Shown here one piece after another: positions 17,322 to 25,872 of a DNA stretch of 64,000 nucleotides. Origin of the DNA: Paenibacillus alvei DSM 29 (GTDB taxonomy: Bacteria > Bacillota > Bacilli > Paenibacillales > Paenibacillaceae); NCBI RefSeq assembly GCF_000293805.1, contig NZ_AMBZ01000001.1:124001-188000 (forward strand). The letters run 5' to 3'. The notes beneath the pieces are model-generated. The model saw only the letters and a program-made list of their open reading frames with translations, did not search any database and had not been told where the DNA came from. Positions within the stretch are counted from its first letter, which is position 1, and each line of letters opens with the position of its first letter. Made by a program: the position numbers and the translations under genes.

Positions 17322-17677
17322 TGACTGTCAACCTCCTAGGTTTTTCGTTTGCAGTACAGCCTATTGTTCCGCTTTGTCCCCGCTCTGTTCGTCCATCCTG
17401 CTCATGCTGTTCGGATCGAGCGGACATAGGCGTCCTGCATATTCTATTGCGACAACGTAATCTGCCCTGATCGATTACCGATGTATTTCCCTATGACGGG
17501 CATTGACATGTTATGTTGCCTAATCCAATTCTCCTATTCCTCTATATCGTCCGATTTCAATGGAATTTGAAGAGAAACATGTTGTTAGTTGTCCCAGGAG
17601 ACGCCTTAAGTACGCAAGTGTGAACCTGTCTTCCTTTCCCTTACACCACTGCCCGCTCCATGTAAAATGGAAATGAA
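17322..17677. other. 356-base intergenic region
   Basis: Contains the PilZ gene's ribosome site and probable promoter. A 19-codon minus-strand frame at 17444-17503 (MPVIGKYIGNRSGQITLSQ) and an adjoining frame without a start codon read like protein, but neither has a usable ribosome site. Possibly the remnant of a small gene. Confidence 0.35.
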
Positions 17678-17709
17678 AAAGAACCCTCTAGAAGACTAGA
17701 AGGTTCTTT
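17678..17709 (-). terminator. Terminator of the methyltransferase gene
   Basis: On the minus strand AAAGAACCTTCTAG pairs with CTAGAGGGTTCTTT (one mismatch), followed by T-rich sequence. It lies 20 bases after the methyltransferase stop. Confidence 0.8.
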
Positions 17710-17728
17710 GGATTTGAATGATCGATAT

Positions 17729-18931
17729 TTACATCGTTCGCTGACAGCCTCGTACTGCGAGCAGATCTTCCAGCGCATGCTCTAAATAAGGATCTGCCTT
17801 TAAAAACTGTCTGAACGTCTCATATTCACGCCACATCTGTGGATCGGTCTTTGACTCTTGCCCATCAGATTCTTCTGTACGAACAGCACGAATAAGAATA
17901 TTTTTTGGTGTATGCTCCATGTCTATGAACTCGAGCAGTTGCGTCCGGTAGCCAATACAATCAAGCAACTTAGCCCGCAGCCCATCTGTCGCGAGTGCAC
18001 TGAACCGCTCCTTTAAAATACCGTGTCTTAACAAAGGCTCCAATACACTCTGCTCAACCTGACGGTTCAGTTCATGCTGACAGCAAGGCACGGATAGAAT
18101 CACCCGCGCTCCCCAGCGGACGGCCTTGTTCAACGCTGCATCTGTTGCCGTGTCGCATGCATGCAGTGTAACCACCATATCGACCTCATCGGTTCCTTCA
18201 TATTGGGCAATATCACCCATCAGGAAGGATAGTCCTTCATAGCCTAGACGTCTTGCAAGCGCCTCGCACCGTTCAATAACGTCCCGCTTCAGATCCAATC
18301 CGACAATGTGAACGGGAAGCTTGGATTCTACATGCAAAAAATGATACAACGCAAATGTCAAATATGATTTACCACAGCCAAAATCAATAATGCGCACTGT
18401 GCGGTTACGCGGAAGATGCGGCAACACATCTGCCACCATTTCTAAGAAGCGGTTAATCTGCCGGAACTTATCGTATTTCGCTGCGATAACATTGCCTTCC
18501 TTGCCCATAATGCCCAGTTCCACCAAGAAGGGAACCGGAACACCCTCATTCAGTACATATTGCTTCTTCCGGTTATGCGACACATCTACCTTGCGCACAA
18601 CTGCAGCTTGCTTGCGAATCGTAACCTTGAATTTCTTGCTGATCAATACCTGGTAGTCGCCCTCTGTTGTCCGCAGCAGCCCCTGCTTGAATGTGGTCTC
18701 AAACAAAGACATCATCTTTACAGCCGCTTCTGTTAATGGTACATTATCGTGCGTTACCTTGTTAGCATAATGGTATTCGAATTGAATCTGAATTTGCCCG
18801 CGCAGCCGCACTGGTTTGACCAACACCTTGGTGTAACCTTCTTCCGGCTTGCGCCGCAGCTGGCTGAGCACCGCACTGCTCAATATTTGTTCCTGTACCA
18901 CTCGTTCGACTAGCTTTGTTAATTGTTCCAT
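17729..18931 (-). CDS. Class I SAM-dependent methyltransferase (METTL25/RRNAD1-like fold)
   Basis: Protein of 400 residues. An N-terminal 150-residue domain precedes the Rossmann core: IIDFGCGKSYLTFALYHFL is motif I, VGLDLKRDVIERCE is motif II, and VTLHACDTATDAALNKA is the family-specific motif, followed by VPCCQHE. It resembles the Methyltransf_32 group. The substrate is unknown, possibly RNA. It follows the DUF6483-like gene by 11 bases and is probably cotranscribed. Confidence 0.85.
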   Translation of the reverse strand: MEQLTKLVERVVQEQILSSAVLSQLRRKPEEGYTKVLVKPVRLRGQIQIQFEYHYANKVTHDNVPLTEAAVKMMSLFETTFKQGLLRTTEGDYQVLISKKFKVTIRKQAAVVRKVDVSHNRKKQYVLNEGVPVPFLVELGIMGKEGNVIAAKYDKFRQINRFLEMVADVLPHLPRNRTVRIIDFGCGKSYLTFALYHFLHVESKLPVHIVGLDLKRDVIERCEALARRLGYEGLSFLMGDIAQYEGTDEVDMVVTLHACDTATDAALNKAVRWGARVILSVPCCQHELNRQVEQSVLEPLLRHGILKERFSALATDGLRAKLLDCIGYRTQLLEFIDMEHTPKNILIRAVRTEESDGQESKTDPQMWREYETFRQFLKADPYLEHALEDLLAVRGCQRTM

Positions 18932-18942
18932 TTTGTTAACCC

Positions 18943-19710
18943 CTACCGTTCCATATGCAATGCTGTAATCTTGCTAATATCCTCTATGCCAGTATGAATC
19001 TCCTCCCGGCTTAAACCGCCCTCTAGCAGCAATTCATCTGACATTGCATCCAGCCGTTCGTAAAATTGCAAGGCTTGTGCACAGCGATTTACTACCTGTT
19101 CTGGTTGATGCATCTCTGCACGACGCAGCCATATGAACAGAGAGTCCTCCGCGTCAGCCAAACGCCCTTCCCGTTCGAACCAGCGCCACATCTTTTCTCG
19201 CAGACGATCATCGATATGATAGCCCTTGATTGCCTGATAAATCGAATCCATCGCCTCCTGTACGGGAAGCAGCCTTCGATCACTGCCATGTGCAGTTGCC
19301 TCTATCAGCAGCTCGTAAGACTTCATCAATCTTCTTATATATAACGTCTCTTCCGTCCCAGCTTCCAACGTACTTTCTCCATACCGCGGCACTTCGGTAG
19401 CCCCATACGGCAATGCTGCTTCATTATTTCTGCTGCGTTCCCACTCCAGCTTAGCCCGCTCATACAGCACGATTGCCAAGGCTTGTATCTCATCCGCATG
19501 CAGGCGTTCTCCTGTCCGGAACAGCCGCATAATGTCCTCTGCCTGGAGCTTATCAGCAAGTTCTCCGCTCATACGGAAACGGCGCTGCAGCAATTCATCC
19601 CACTCGACAATCAGTTGTTCACGCTTTTTCTTCTCCCTAAGTCCAAGCGCTTGGCCAATCATGCGAGTCATCTCTTCAATTAATCGGAGCAAATAATCCC
19701 TTTGGTGCAT
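18943..19710 (-). CDS. Helical protein resembling DUF6483
   Basis: Start set at ATG 19710 after GAGGTG. About 255 residues, almost all helical and charged: MHQRDYLLRLIEEMTRMIGQ, then LHADEIQALAIVLYERAKLE and WFEREGRLADAEDSLFIWLR. The beginning resembles an uncharacterised Firmicute family (DUF6483). No catalytic motif. It sits in a likely operon sdpR-sdpI-this gene-methyltransferase. Confidence 0.6.
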   Translation of the reverse strand: MHQRDYLLRLIEEMTRMIGQALGLREKKKREQLIVEWDELLQRRFRMSGELADKLQAEDIMRLFRTGERLHADEIQALAIVLYERAKLEWERSRNNEAALPYGATEVPRYGESTLEAGTEETLYIRRLMKSYELLIEATAHGSDRRLLPVQEAMDSIYQAIKGYHIDDRLREKMWRWFEREGRLADAEDSLFIWLRRAEMHQPEQVVNRCAQALQFYERLDAMSDELLLEGGLSREEIHTGIEDISKITALHMER

Positions 19711-19715
19711 GACAG

Positions 19716-20387
19716 TCACCTCGGTTGTGAATTAGATCGAAAGACAATATAGGAATAAATCGTCGGGACGAAAACCGATGTCGCTACTGCTAGTAAACCA
19801 ATATATCCGTCCCAACGAACAGGCATCAGCCAGGCCCCTGTACATGCAAGTAAGCCTGATAAAAACCAGACCTTTCCTGCCAGCCGATGCGTACTGCGCC
19901 ATACCTGCTCGTTGGCAAGCGTCCACGGTGTACGGATACCAATAAAATAGTTGAAGCGAACGCGCCCAAGCATATTGCCAAGGAACATCCACAGCAATCC
20001 AAGCGCAGTCAAAATCAGGGATTGGACTGGAATATCGCTAACGAAATAATAGCCGATCATGATGCCAAATATGGCCTGCAGAAATACAGACAATGCCCAC
20101 CCGAACCATATGTATGTCGATTCGAATTTCTTGTAATTGTGCTGCTGCGGATCTGCTCGTCGAAGTAGCGGCATAAGTACGGGGACAAGAATTAAGATGG
20201 CAGAGAAGATCGTAAACGCTATCGTCTTCTCCGTTGTGCCGTCAGGCTCGCCATGGAAGTTAAAATGGGATACGACCCTGTCCGGAAGCTTTGGATATGC
20301 CAACCACATCAATCCAGTTACGATCACATTGTACACTAACAATACAAGGAATGCCTTTCTCTCCGGATTTTGATTAGGCAGCTTCAT
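19716..20387 (-). CDS. sdpI: SdpI-family membrane immunity/signal protein
   Basis: A 223-residue membrane protein with a DUF1648-type start (MWLAYPKLPDRVVSHFNFHG) and the SdpI signature GRVRFNYFIGIRTPWTLANE plus VWRSTHRLAGKVW. In Bacillus subtilis SdpI both protects against the SdpC toxin and sequesters SdpR at the membrane. Its ATG overlaps the SdpR stop (ATGA), so the pair is coupled. No sdpABC toxin genes are in the window. Confidence 0.85.
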   Translation of the reverse strand: MKLPNQNPERKAFLVLLVYNVIVTGLMWLAYPKLPDRVVSHFNFHGEPDGTTEKTIAFTIFSAILILVPVLMPLLRRADPQQHNYKKFESTYIWFGWALSVFLQAIFGIMIGYYFVSDIPVQSLILTALGLLWMFLGNMLGRVRFNYFIGIRTPWTLANEQVWRSTHRLAGKVWFLSGLLACTGAWLMPVRWDGYIGLLAVATSVFVPTIYSYIVFRSNSQPR

Positions 20388-20668
20388 TGGTCATCACTCC
20401 CTCTTTTATCCTGATATGAAATAATATCAAGAAACCAGCCAAGAGCCTCCTGCAATACGGTTGTGTTGAGCGAGTACCATATATGCTGGCCCCGCCGCTC
20501 ATCGATAATGAGTTTAGCCTGCTTCAGCCCATTCAAATGATGAGACACGCTTGGCTTCGTCATACTGAAGTGTTCAGCGATATCGCCTGCCGTCATGTCC
20601 TTATCCTTCAGCAGGGTAATAATCTTCCGCCTCGTCGGATCCGCAAGTGCTTTAAACGCCTCATTCAT
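20384..20668 (-). CDS. sdpR: SdpR-like ArsR-family autorepressor
   Basis: Start set at ATG 20668, seven bases after GAGG and matching the family N-terminus MNEAFKALADPTRRKIITLL. The winged helix continues through MTAGDIAEHFSMTKPSVSHH and ends WYSLNTTVLQEALGWFLDII, very close in pattern to SdpR. It lacks the cysteines of metal-sensing ArsR members. Expected to repress its own operon until bound by SdpI. Confidence 0.88.
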   Translation of the reverse strand: MNEAFKALADPTRRKIITLLKDKDMTAGDIAEHFSMTKPSVSHHLNGLKQAKLIIDERRGQHIWYSLNTTVLQEALGWFLDIISYQDKRGSDDQ

Positions 20669-20738
20669 GCCAAAGCCTCGCTTCATGTCAATATTTTCGT
20701 GAATGCAACATCCAAAAAGTAAGTCAAGTATAGCGAAA

Positions 20739-20769
20739 AAGGGCATCTTCCTCAAGTGAAGATGCCCTT
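20739..20769 (-). terminator. Terminator of the alpha/beta-hydrolase gene
   Basis: Perfect 12-bp stem (AAGGGCATCTTC with GAAGATGCCCTT) around a 7-base loop. On the minus strand it is followed by TTTTTCGC. It insulates the hydrolase gene from sdpR. Confidence 0.85.
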
Positions 20770-20820
20770 AACGCCTTATCGCCCATTTATTCTGCATCTA
20801 CCGGTACATTTTCCGATCGT

Positions 20821-21615
20821 TTAACGAAATACCTTCGTCAAATACGCATGCAGCGCATCCGCTAGCGCCATTGGTGTCTCCATCATGCTCATATGGCCCG
20901 CCTTCTCCAGTGTGACTTGAGAAATATGTTCACCGCTGGCCGTAAATGCTTTCTCTTGCGTTACAACTTGATCATTCTCCCCTGCTAATAATAGTACAGG
21001 AATACGGGAAGCCTCCAGTACTGCAGTCCGGTCAGGGCGTTCTTTCATCGCCAGTGCTGCCCCAGCAGCCCCTTGCGGTGGAGTGCCGTAACCAATTTCC
21101 TTCGCCTTGTTCACTTGTATCGCATACTCATCGAAATGCTGCGGTGCGAACAGCTTCGGAACCAGCCCATCTACAACAGGAACAATGCCTTGTGATCGCA
21201 ATGTCTCAACAACAGACAAGCGGTTCTTCTTTCCTTCTTCGGTATCAGGCAAGCTGGTGGAATGAACGAGCCCAGATCCCTTTAATCGGCTGCTAAAGCG
21301 CTGAGCGAATGACAGCGCAATATATCCGCCAAGGGAATGACCAAGCAGCACAAATTCTGTAAGCTCAAGCTTATCGGCAAGTGCAAGCACATCATCTGCC
21401 ATTTGCTCAATCGTATATGCGCCTACTGGTGAATCTGACTTGCCATGCCCCCGCAAATCAGGTGCAATGACGCGATAGCTCGTCGCCAGCATCGGCATAA
21501 GTTCTTCCCAGTATTGCGAGCTTCCGCAATAGCCGTGAAGCAAAATTACAGCAGGCCCTTCTCCTTGCTGCTCCACATTCATCGTAAAATTAGGATCTAC
21601 CTGAATTCTTGCCAT
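20821..21615 (-). CDS. Alpha/beta-fold hydrolase
   Basis: Protein of 264 residues. The oxyanion region VILLHGYCGSSQYWEEL, the nucleophile elbow GHSLGGYIAL (Ser near residue 94), the acid in AGENDQVV and the His in EKAGHMSMMETP form a full catalytic triad. It resembles esterases/haloperoxidase-like hydrolases; the substrate is unknown. Monocistronic with its own terminator. Confidence 0.88.
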   Translation of the reverse strand: MARIQVDPNFTMNVEQQGEGPAVILLHGYCGSSQYWEELMPMLATSYRVIAPDLRGHGKSDSPVGAYTIEQMADDVLALADKLELTEFVLLGHSLGGYIALSFAQRFSSRLKGSGLVHSTSLPDTEEGKKNRLSVVETLRSQGIVPVVDGLVPKLFAPQHFDEYAIQVNKAKEIGYGTPPQGAAGAALAMKERPDRTAVLEASRIPVLLLAGENDQVVTQEKAFTASGEHISQVTLEKAGHMSMMETPMALADALHAYLTKVFR

Positions 21616-21872
21616 GTCTCATCCCTCTTTCATATAGGCGCACTCACTAAAAACGCAAATTTTCATTTTACGCAGAACACACCGAATTATGCGCCTTTTA
21701 TTACCATTACATAAAATTTTCAAAAAAGCTTGTCCAAAGCATTCTTTCATTCCAAAAACATCCATACATATATAGTATATTACACTACCCATATATACCC
21801 GAATCAGCAGCCAGTTCAAAGCATCGCTCATACCAGTAATCTGCGACTTCATACAGATGGGGGGTGAACGAT

Positions 21873-21968
21873 ATGCAAGGGTTCGAAATTTTCTTCGCCA
21901 CGAGTGCATTTATTCTCGGGTTAGTTCAGCTCATTATTAAGCTGACGGACCGGGAAACCAAAAAATGA
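21873..21968 (+). CDS. Small hydrophobic holin-like (type I) toxin candidate, 31 aa
   Basis: A GGGGGGTG ribosome site precedes the ATG. The product MQGFEIFFATSAFILGLVQL is one membrane helix followed by a charged tail (KLTDRETKK), the layout of Bacillus TxpA/BsrG-type holin-like toxins. It lies alone in a 458-base gap with a terminator downstream, where a type I toxin with an antisense RNA would be expected. The antisense RNA promoter could not be recognised with confidence. Confidence 0.6.
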   Translation: MQGFEIFFATSAFILGLVQLIIKLTDRETKK

Positions 21969-22026
21969 TCCGTTCCCCTAGAACGGATCGGTACAGCATC
22001 TAAACATACATGCATATGAACCACAT

Positions 22027-22063
22027 GATGGAGGCGGCGGGTGATCCGGCTCCATCTTTTTTT
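22027..22063 (+). terminator. Terminator of the small toxin-like gene
   Basis: GATGGAG pairs with CTCCATC, with further inner GC pairing, then seven T residues. A second dyad (GATCCGTTC/GAACGGATC, 21967-21989) overlaps the stop codon. Confidence 0.75.
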
Positions 22064-22073
22064 GCCCACGACA

Positions 22074-22646
22074 TCATTTGTATGGAAGATGATTCGGATT
22101 TATGCTTGGCTGTGGAAGAAATGATTCGATGATCGCCCCCGCTACATCGTCTGCCATCTTCATAACGTGATGCAAGGATGTGGTCTGTAGGGTCCAGTAT
22201 GGCTTCGGTCCGTTCACATTCACGACACAGGCTATGCTGTACTGCCCTACTGCCGGCATATCCGCACCTACCGATTCTGCTGGCTGTAAGGAGGAATAAC
22301 TAACTAGATATTGTCCAACAGAGCCCGGATGCCCTAGACAAGCGTCGATTGCAATCGTCACTTCCTCCTTACGCAAAGAAGAAATACGGAATTCCAGATT
22401 TGTGGCATCGCATGGCTCCTCCATGGTTCCAATCACCTTCAAGCCGCTTTGTGCAAGGCGCGATCCAACCAAGGGTCCGAGCGCATCACCTGTAGACCGA
22501 TCTGTACCGATACAGATGAACACAACTTCCTCTCCTTGATGCTCGCTGGCAACCTGGCGCAGCCATTCACGAAGCCGTTCAATGGTGCAGCGAATTTTTT
22601 GCCCGCTCTGTTCATATACCTTATTCATCTTTCCATTGACTTGCAT
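22074..22646 (-). CDS. yyaC: YyaC-family putative spore protease
   Basis: ATG at 22646 lies after AAGGAG; a TTG six bases upstream is less likely. About 190 residues with VVFICIGTDRSTGDALGPLV, VTIAIDACLGHPGSVGQYLV and the second acidic site in the GPR/hydrogenase-maturation-peptidase fold. YyaC is a forespore-expressed relative of the germination protease GPR in Bacillus. This gene indicates an endospore former. Confidence 0.88.
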   Translation of the reverse strand: MQVNGKMNKVYEQSGQKIRCTIERLREWLRQVASEHQGEEVVFICIGTDRSTGDALGPLVGSRLAQSGLKVIGTMEEPCDATNLEFRISSLRKEEVTIAIDACLGHPGSVGQYLVSYSSLQPAESVGADMPAVGQYSIACVVNVNGPKPYWTLQTTSLHHVMKMADDVAGAIIESFLPQPSINPNHLPYK

Positions 22647-22864
22647 GGGCAAAGGCTCCTTCTAATCATTGTACTTAATGATTCATTCTACTGTACATCC
22701 CCACTGATGCCAAGCGGTGTGCGAACACAAGAAAAAAGCAAGCGCATCAAGAGAAGCCGCATTGAAATAAGCAAGAACATGCATTTTGTTTCCTCTTCTT
22801 TCGTGATACAATACGGACATGTTGAATAGGACGTTATCGAGCATAGCGTCTAAGGAGGAGAACC

Positions 22865-23089
22865 ATGATTACCAATGAAAGAACGCAAGCCAATGTAGAG
22901 ATGATGATTGATGTGATCAAGGATAAATTAAAGATGGCTACAGCAGCAGCTATGCAGTCCTCTGCGTTCTCCGTAGAGCAATATGATGACATTAAGGACA
23001 TTTACGATATCATTATGAGCAAGCCTGCCTTCAGCATAAGCGAAGTTGAGGCGATTGTGTCCGAGCTTGGCAAATTGCGCCGCTCTTAA
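22865..23089 (+). CDS. DUF1128 / UPF0435 (YfkK-like) protein
   Basis: ATG behind AAGGAGGAG. The 74-residue product has VEMMIDVIKDKLKMATAAAM and YDDIKDIYDIIMSKPAFSIS, the helical signature of the UPF0435 family in Bacilli. Function is unknown. Monocistronic. Confidence 0.85.
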   Translation: MITNERTQANVEMMIDVIKDKLKMATAAAMQSSAFSVEQYDDIKDIYDIIMSKPAFSISEVEAIVSELGKLRRS

Positions 23090-23136
23090 TCCACTAACCT
23101 GATCGCACCACCGATTATCGGATGAATGTAAAAAAC

Positions 23137-23177
23137 AGCTCCCAGCACGGACTGCTTAGCAGAGCGGATTGGGAGCT
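23137..23177. terminator. Bidirectional stem-loop between DUF1128 and cutC
   Basis: AGCTCCCA pairs with TGGGAGCT, with A/T-rich flanks on both sides (TATTTCTTATTTT rightward, TTTTTTAC leftward). It suits both convergent genes. Confidence 0.7.
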
Positions 23178-23187
23178 ATTTCTTATT

Positions 23188-23889
23188 TTACACCGTTATC
23201 GTATTAAGAGACGCTCGCAATGCACGCAAGCGCTCAGGATCGATTGGCGCTAAGGCATGACCGCCAATGCGTACATTCGAGCCGAAGTGAACCTGCTTCA
23301 CTCCAGCCTTTCTTACAAAATCAACTACCGACTCTGCTGTAAGGCCGCTTCCGGCCAATATTTCAAGCGATGAACCGGCTGCTTGGACCATTGCCTGGAT
23401 ACATGCAAGTCCTTGCAGCGCACTTGGCTCGCCACCGGAGGTCAGCACGGTTGTTACCTGCGGATAAGCCAGCAGCACATCCAAGGCTTGAAGCAGGTCG
23501 CTGGATTGGTCGATCGCACGATGGAAGGTCAGCGGTATCTCGCCGGCTGCATCCAATACCCGTTCTAGCAGTTCAGCGTCTACTTTGCCCTCTGGTGTCA
23601 ATGCGCCAAACACGATGGCATTCGCTCCCGTCTCTCGTATTAAGCGAATATCACGCAAAATCGTTGCTTGATCATCCTTATCATATACGAATGAGCGGCT
23701 GTGCGGTCGCACCATCACATTAACCGGAATGCTGACAGAGGCGACCGCCTCTTCAATAAGCCCAAGACTGGGGGTCAATCCCCCTTCTGAAAATGCAGTT
23801 ATCAGCTCAATGCGATCCGCTCCATGCAGTGCTGCTTCCTTCACTTCTTGCACAGTTGTTCCGATAACCTCTAACAGTATGGAATTCAT
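23188..23889 (-). CDS. cutC: CutC-family protein (copper homeostasis)
   Basis: A 233-residue TIM-barrel protein with the family pattern LLEVIGTTVQEVKEAALHGADRIEL, then SIPVNVMVRPHSRSFVY, PLTFHRAIDQSSD, VLTSGGEPSAL and VHFGSNVRIG. CutC is named for copper tolerance in E. coli, but its biochemical role is unsettled. It lies 52 bases after the asparaginase gene and is probably cotranscribed. Confidence 0.92.
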   Translation of the reverse strand: MNSILLEVIGTTVQEVKEAALHGADRIELITAFSEGGLTPSLGLIEEAVASVSIPVNVMVRPHSRSFVYDKDDQATILRDIRLIRETGANAIVFGALTPEGKVDAELLERVLDAAGEIPLTFHRAIDQSSDLLQALDVLLAYPQVTTVLTSGGEPSALQGLACIQAMVQAAGSSLEILAGSGLTAESVVDFVRKAGVKQVHFGSNVRIGGHALAPIDPERLRALRASLNTITV

Positions 23890-23941
23890 AAGCTCACCTC
23901 TTCTGCAATGTCATGCTGCAACCGATTGTGCGTCATCTCGA

Positions 23942-24949
23942 TCACTTTAATGCTTGGAGCTGGAATACCGCCTTCTGCTCACCGACTATGCGACCGTTGT
24001 CGTTCAGAATTGTACCTGGGAACACTTGACGGATACGCTCTATCGTTGACTTTTCTTGATACCCGATCTGCTCAAGTATGGAACTGACAATAAGTGACCA
24101 TTCCTCATCTGATCCATCCGATACCTTGAACGCGAATCCTAATCCTTCATTGCGCAGCCCGAAAGCGAATATTCCTTTGAAGCCGCCTTTGGCAACGATA
24201 TTCTTGTCCTCCATAAGCAGCGAGTCAATTCGATTCGTACCGCCAACTAATAATGGATGCTCCTGCATCGCGTTTCGAATCCGCTCAGCAGCCGTACGAG
24301 TCGCTTTATCCGCAATGAGTTCAGGACAGGCCATCTTCATATATGCGGTTGCCAACCCTTGAAGTGGAAGTGCATATACGGGGAAGCCGCAGCCATCGGT
24401 ACCTGCATGCATCTGTTCAGGAGCAATGCCAGCCATCTCACTAATTGTACGCGTAATTTCCAGCTGTGCCGGATGGCTTGGCTCCGCATACGTATTCAGA
24501 TCCCAGCCCATCATATGGCTCCATGCAAGTACGCCAAAATGCTTCCCGGCACAATTATGGTACGCTCTTCGGCGCTCTCCGCCATTGCGCAAATACTGCT
24601 CTTTCACTTCTTCGTTCAGTGGATAAGAGGGGGAGCAAATCAGATGCTTCTCTTCAAGCCCTGCACATTGCATAATGTGCTCCATCGTATCAATATGAAT
24701 GGATTCTCCCCGATGAGAAGCCGTCATGAGTGCCAAATCCCGAGATGCCAAACCATAATGCTCGAGTGTTCCGCTTCGCACAACAGGGATAGCCTGCAAC
24801 GGCTTTCCTGCTGAACGCAGGAACATCGGTGTATGTATATCCCCAAGCGCATATTGAGGCTGCATTTGGCGATCAACACCACAAATTGCTCCGCGATGCT
24901 CACACTCCAACCAGCCGTTACGTGTTTCCTCCACTAAACGTTCATTCAT
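23942..24949 (-). CDS. L-asparaginase II family protein
   Basis: Start set at ATG 24949 behind AAAGGAAG. The 335-residue protein shows the asparaginase II (PF06089-type) motifs RSAGKPLQAIPVV, ALMTASHRGE, AYHNCAGKHFGVLA, GTDGCGFPVYALPL and NIVAKGGFKGIFAFGL. It is predicted to hydrolyse L-asparagine to aspartate and ammonia in the cytoplasm. No signal peptide is seen. Confidence 0.9.
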   Translation of the reverse strand: MNERLVEETRNGWLECEHRGAICGVDRQMQPQYALGDIHTPMFLRSAGKPLQAIPVVRSGTLEHYGLASRDLALMTASHRGESIHIDTMEHIMQCAGLEEKHLICSPSYPLNEEVKEQYLRNGGERRRAYHNCAGKHFGVLAWSHMMGWDLNTYAEPSHPAQLEITRTISEMAGIAPEQMHAGTDGCGFPVYALPLQGLATAYMKMACPELIADKATRTAAERIRNAMQEHPLLVGGTNRIDSLLMEDKNIVAKGGFKGIFAFGLRNEGLGFAFKVSDGSDEEWSLIVSSILEQIGYQEKSTIERIRQVFPGTILNDNGRIVGEQKAVFQLQALK

Positions 24950-25094
24950 GGTCGTCTTCCTTTCATTCTTCCAGTTGCAACAAAGCATGGAAATATGTTA
25001 TTGATATTACATATTTACCTTTTGTCCCTATTTCGTACATTAAGAAAGATTATCGGACATCTTGTAATGTAAACATACACCCAAAGGAGAAGTG

Positions 25095-25214
25095 TTGACA
25101 ACTGTGAATCAACAATATCGAGGCATTACGCCAGAAGCAAAGCGCAAGTTTGCGCTAAATCTTCTTGGGGGAGCAGCCGCGACGCTTATCTTGGCTATCG
25201 TTTTCTTTTTATAA
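25095..25214 (+). CDS. Short hydrophobic frame, probable N-terminal part of the PAP2 gene
   Basis: A TTG five bases after AAAGGAG opens 39 codons (TTVNQQYRGITPEAKRKFAL then a membrane helix LLGGAAATLILAIVFF). It stops 8 bases before the PAP2 frame. Adding one T to the T-run at 25206-25210 would fuse it in frame with ITRSVLLNQTTDFDRYV, giving the usual PAP2 architecture with a first membrane helix. A separate small membrane protein is the alternative. Confidence 0.6.
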   Translation: MTTVNQQYRGITPEAKRKFALNLLGGAAATLILAIVFFL

Positions 25215-25222
25215 CTAGAAGT

Positions 25223-25780
25223 GTGCTTCTGAATCAAACGACTGATTTCGACCGTTACGTAACCGAAACGGTTCGCCAAGCAGCCTCCCCGACATTAACT
25301 TCTATCGTCACCTGGATTACCCATATAGGCTCCAGCCGTGTCGTTGTGCCATTGGCTGGCATACTCATTATACTCCTTGCCTTTGTGTTCAAGCGCAGAT
25401 GGGATGCCATGAGCCTGCTGACTGCCTCGCTCGGAGGCGCTTTAGTCAATGAAGGACTGAAGCTCTGCTTCCGGCGGGCAAGACCAGACTGGGAGCATTG
25501 GGTTGTTGAGCATGGGTACAGCTTCCCAAGCGGACACTCCATGGTCAGTACCGCCTTTTTCGGCATGATTGGATATTTGATATGGGTGCATCTGAAAGAA
25601 CAAGGAAAGCCTGCCGGATATGTTCTTGTGCTTACCGCTCTACTTATTATATGCATCGGGCTTAGCCGCATTTATCTAGGCGTTCATTATGTCACAGATG
25701 TGCTGGGCGGCTTCACGGCTGGTGCTATCTGGCTTCTATTCACGATCATGGCGATGCAATGGTTGAGGGATCGCAAATAA
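25223..25780 (+). CDS. PAP2-family phosphatase
   Basis: The 185-residue frame carries the three PAP2 motifs: KLCFRRARP, YSFPSGHS and SRIYLGVHYVTDVLGG with catalytic His. It is probably a membrane lipid phosphatase (phosphatidylglycerophosphate or undecaprenyl-pyrophosphate type). The GTG start has no good ribosome site, and the family's first membrane helix is missing but present in the adjacent upstream frame, pointing to a frameshift. Confidence 0.85.
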   Translation: MLLNQTTDFDRYVTETVRQAASPTLTSIVTWITHIGSSRVVVPLAGILIILLAFVFKRRWDAMSLLTASLGGALVNEGLKLCFRRARPDWEHWVVEHGYSFPSGHSMVSTAFFGMIGYLIWVHLKEQGKPAGYVLVLTALLIICIGLSRIYLGVHYVTDVLGGFTAGAIWLLFTIMAMQWLRDRK

Positions 25781-25803
25781 GGAATACGATAAGCGGCACC
25801 TCT

Positions 25804-25829
25804 GTTTCAAACTTCCCAAATATGTGTAA
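25804..25829 (+). promoter_or_regulatory. Candidate sigma-B promoter before ytxH-like gene
   Basis: GTTTCA-N14-GTGTAA compares with the sigma-B pattern GTTTAA-N12-15-GGGTAT. The spacer equals that of the better sites near 27981 and 35567. The -10 is imperfect. Confidence 0.45.
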
Positions 25830-25872
25830 TCCACTAGTAAGACAATGGACTACGCGTAAAGGAGAGGTTATC

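Noticed and set aside
20668-20755. Longer N-terminus for the SdpR-like protein
   Set aside because: The added residues are hydrophobic and Cys-rich, run into the neighbouring terminator, and do not match the SdpR family start.
21619-21909. 96-codon minus-strand frame over the small toxin-like gene
   Set aside because: Cys/Arg-rich shadow of non-coding and toxin-gene sequence, with no ribosome site. The plus-strand 31-residue gene is better supported.
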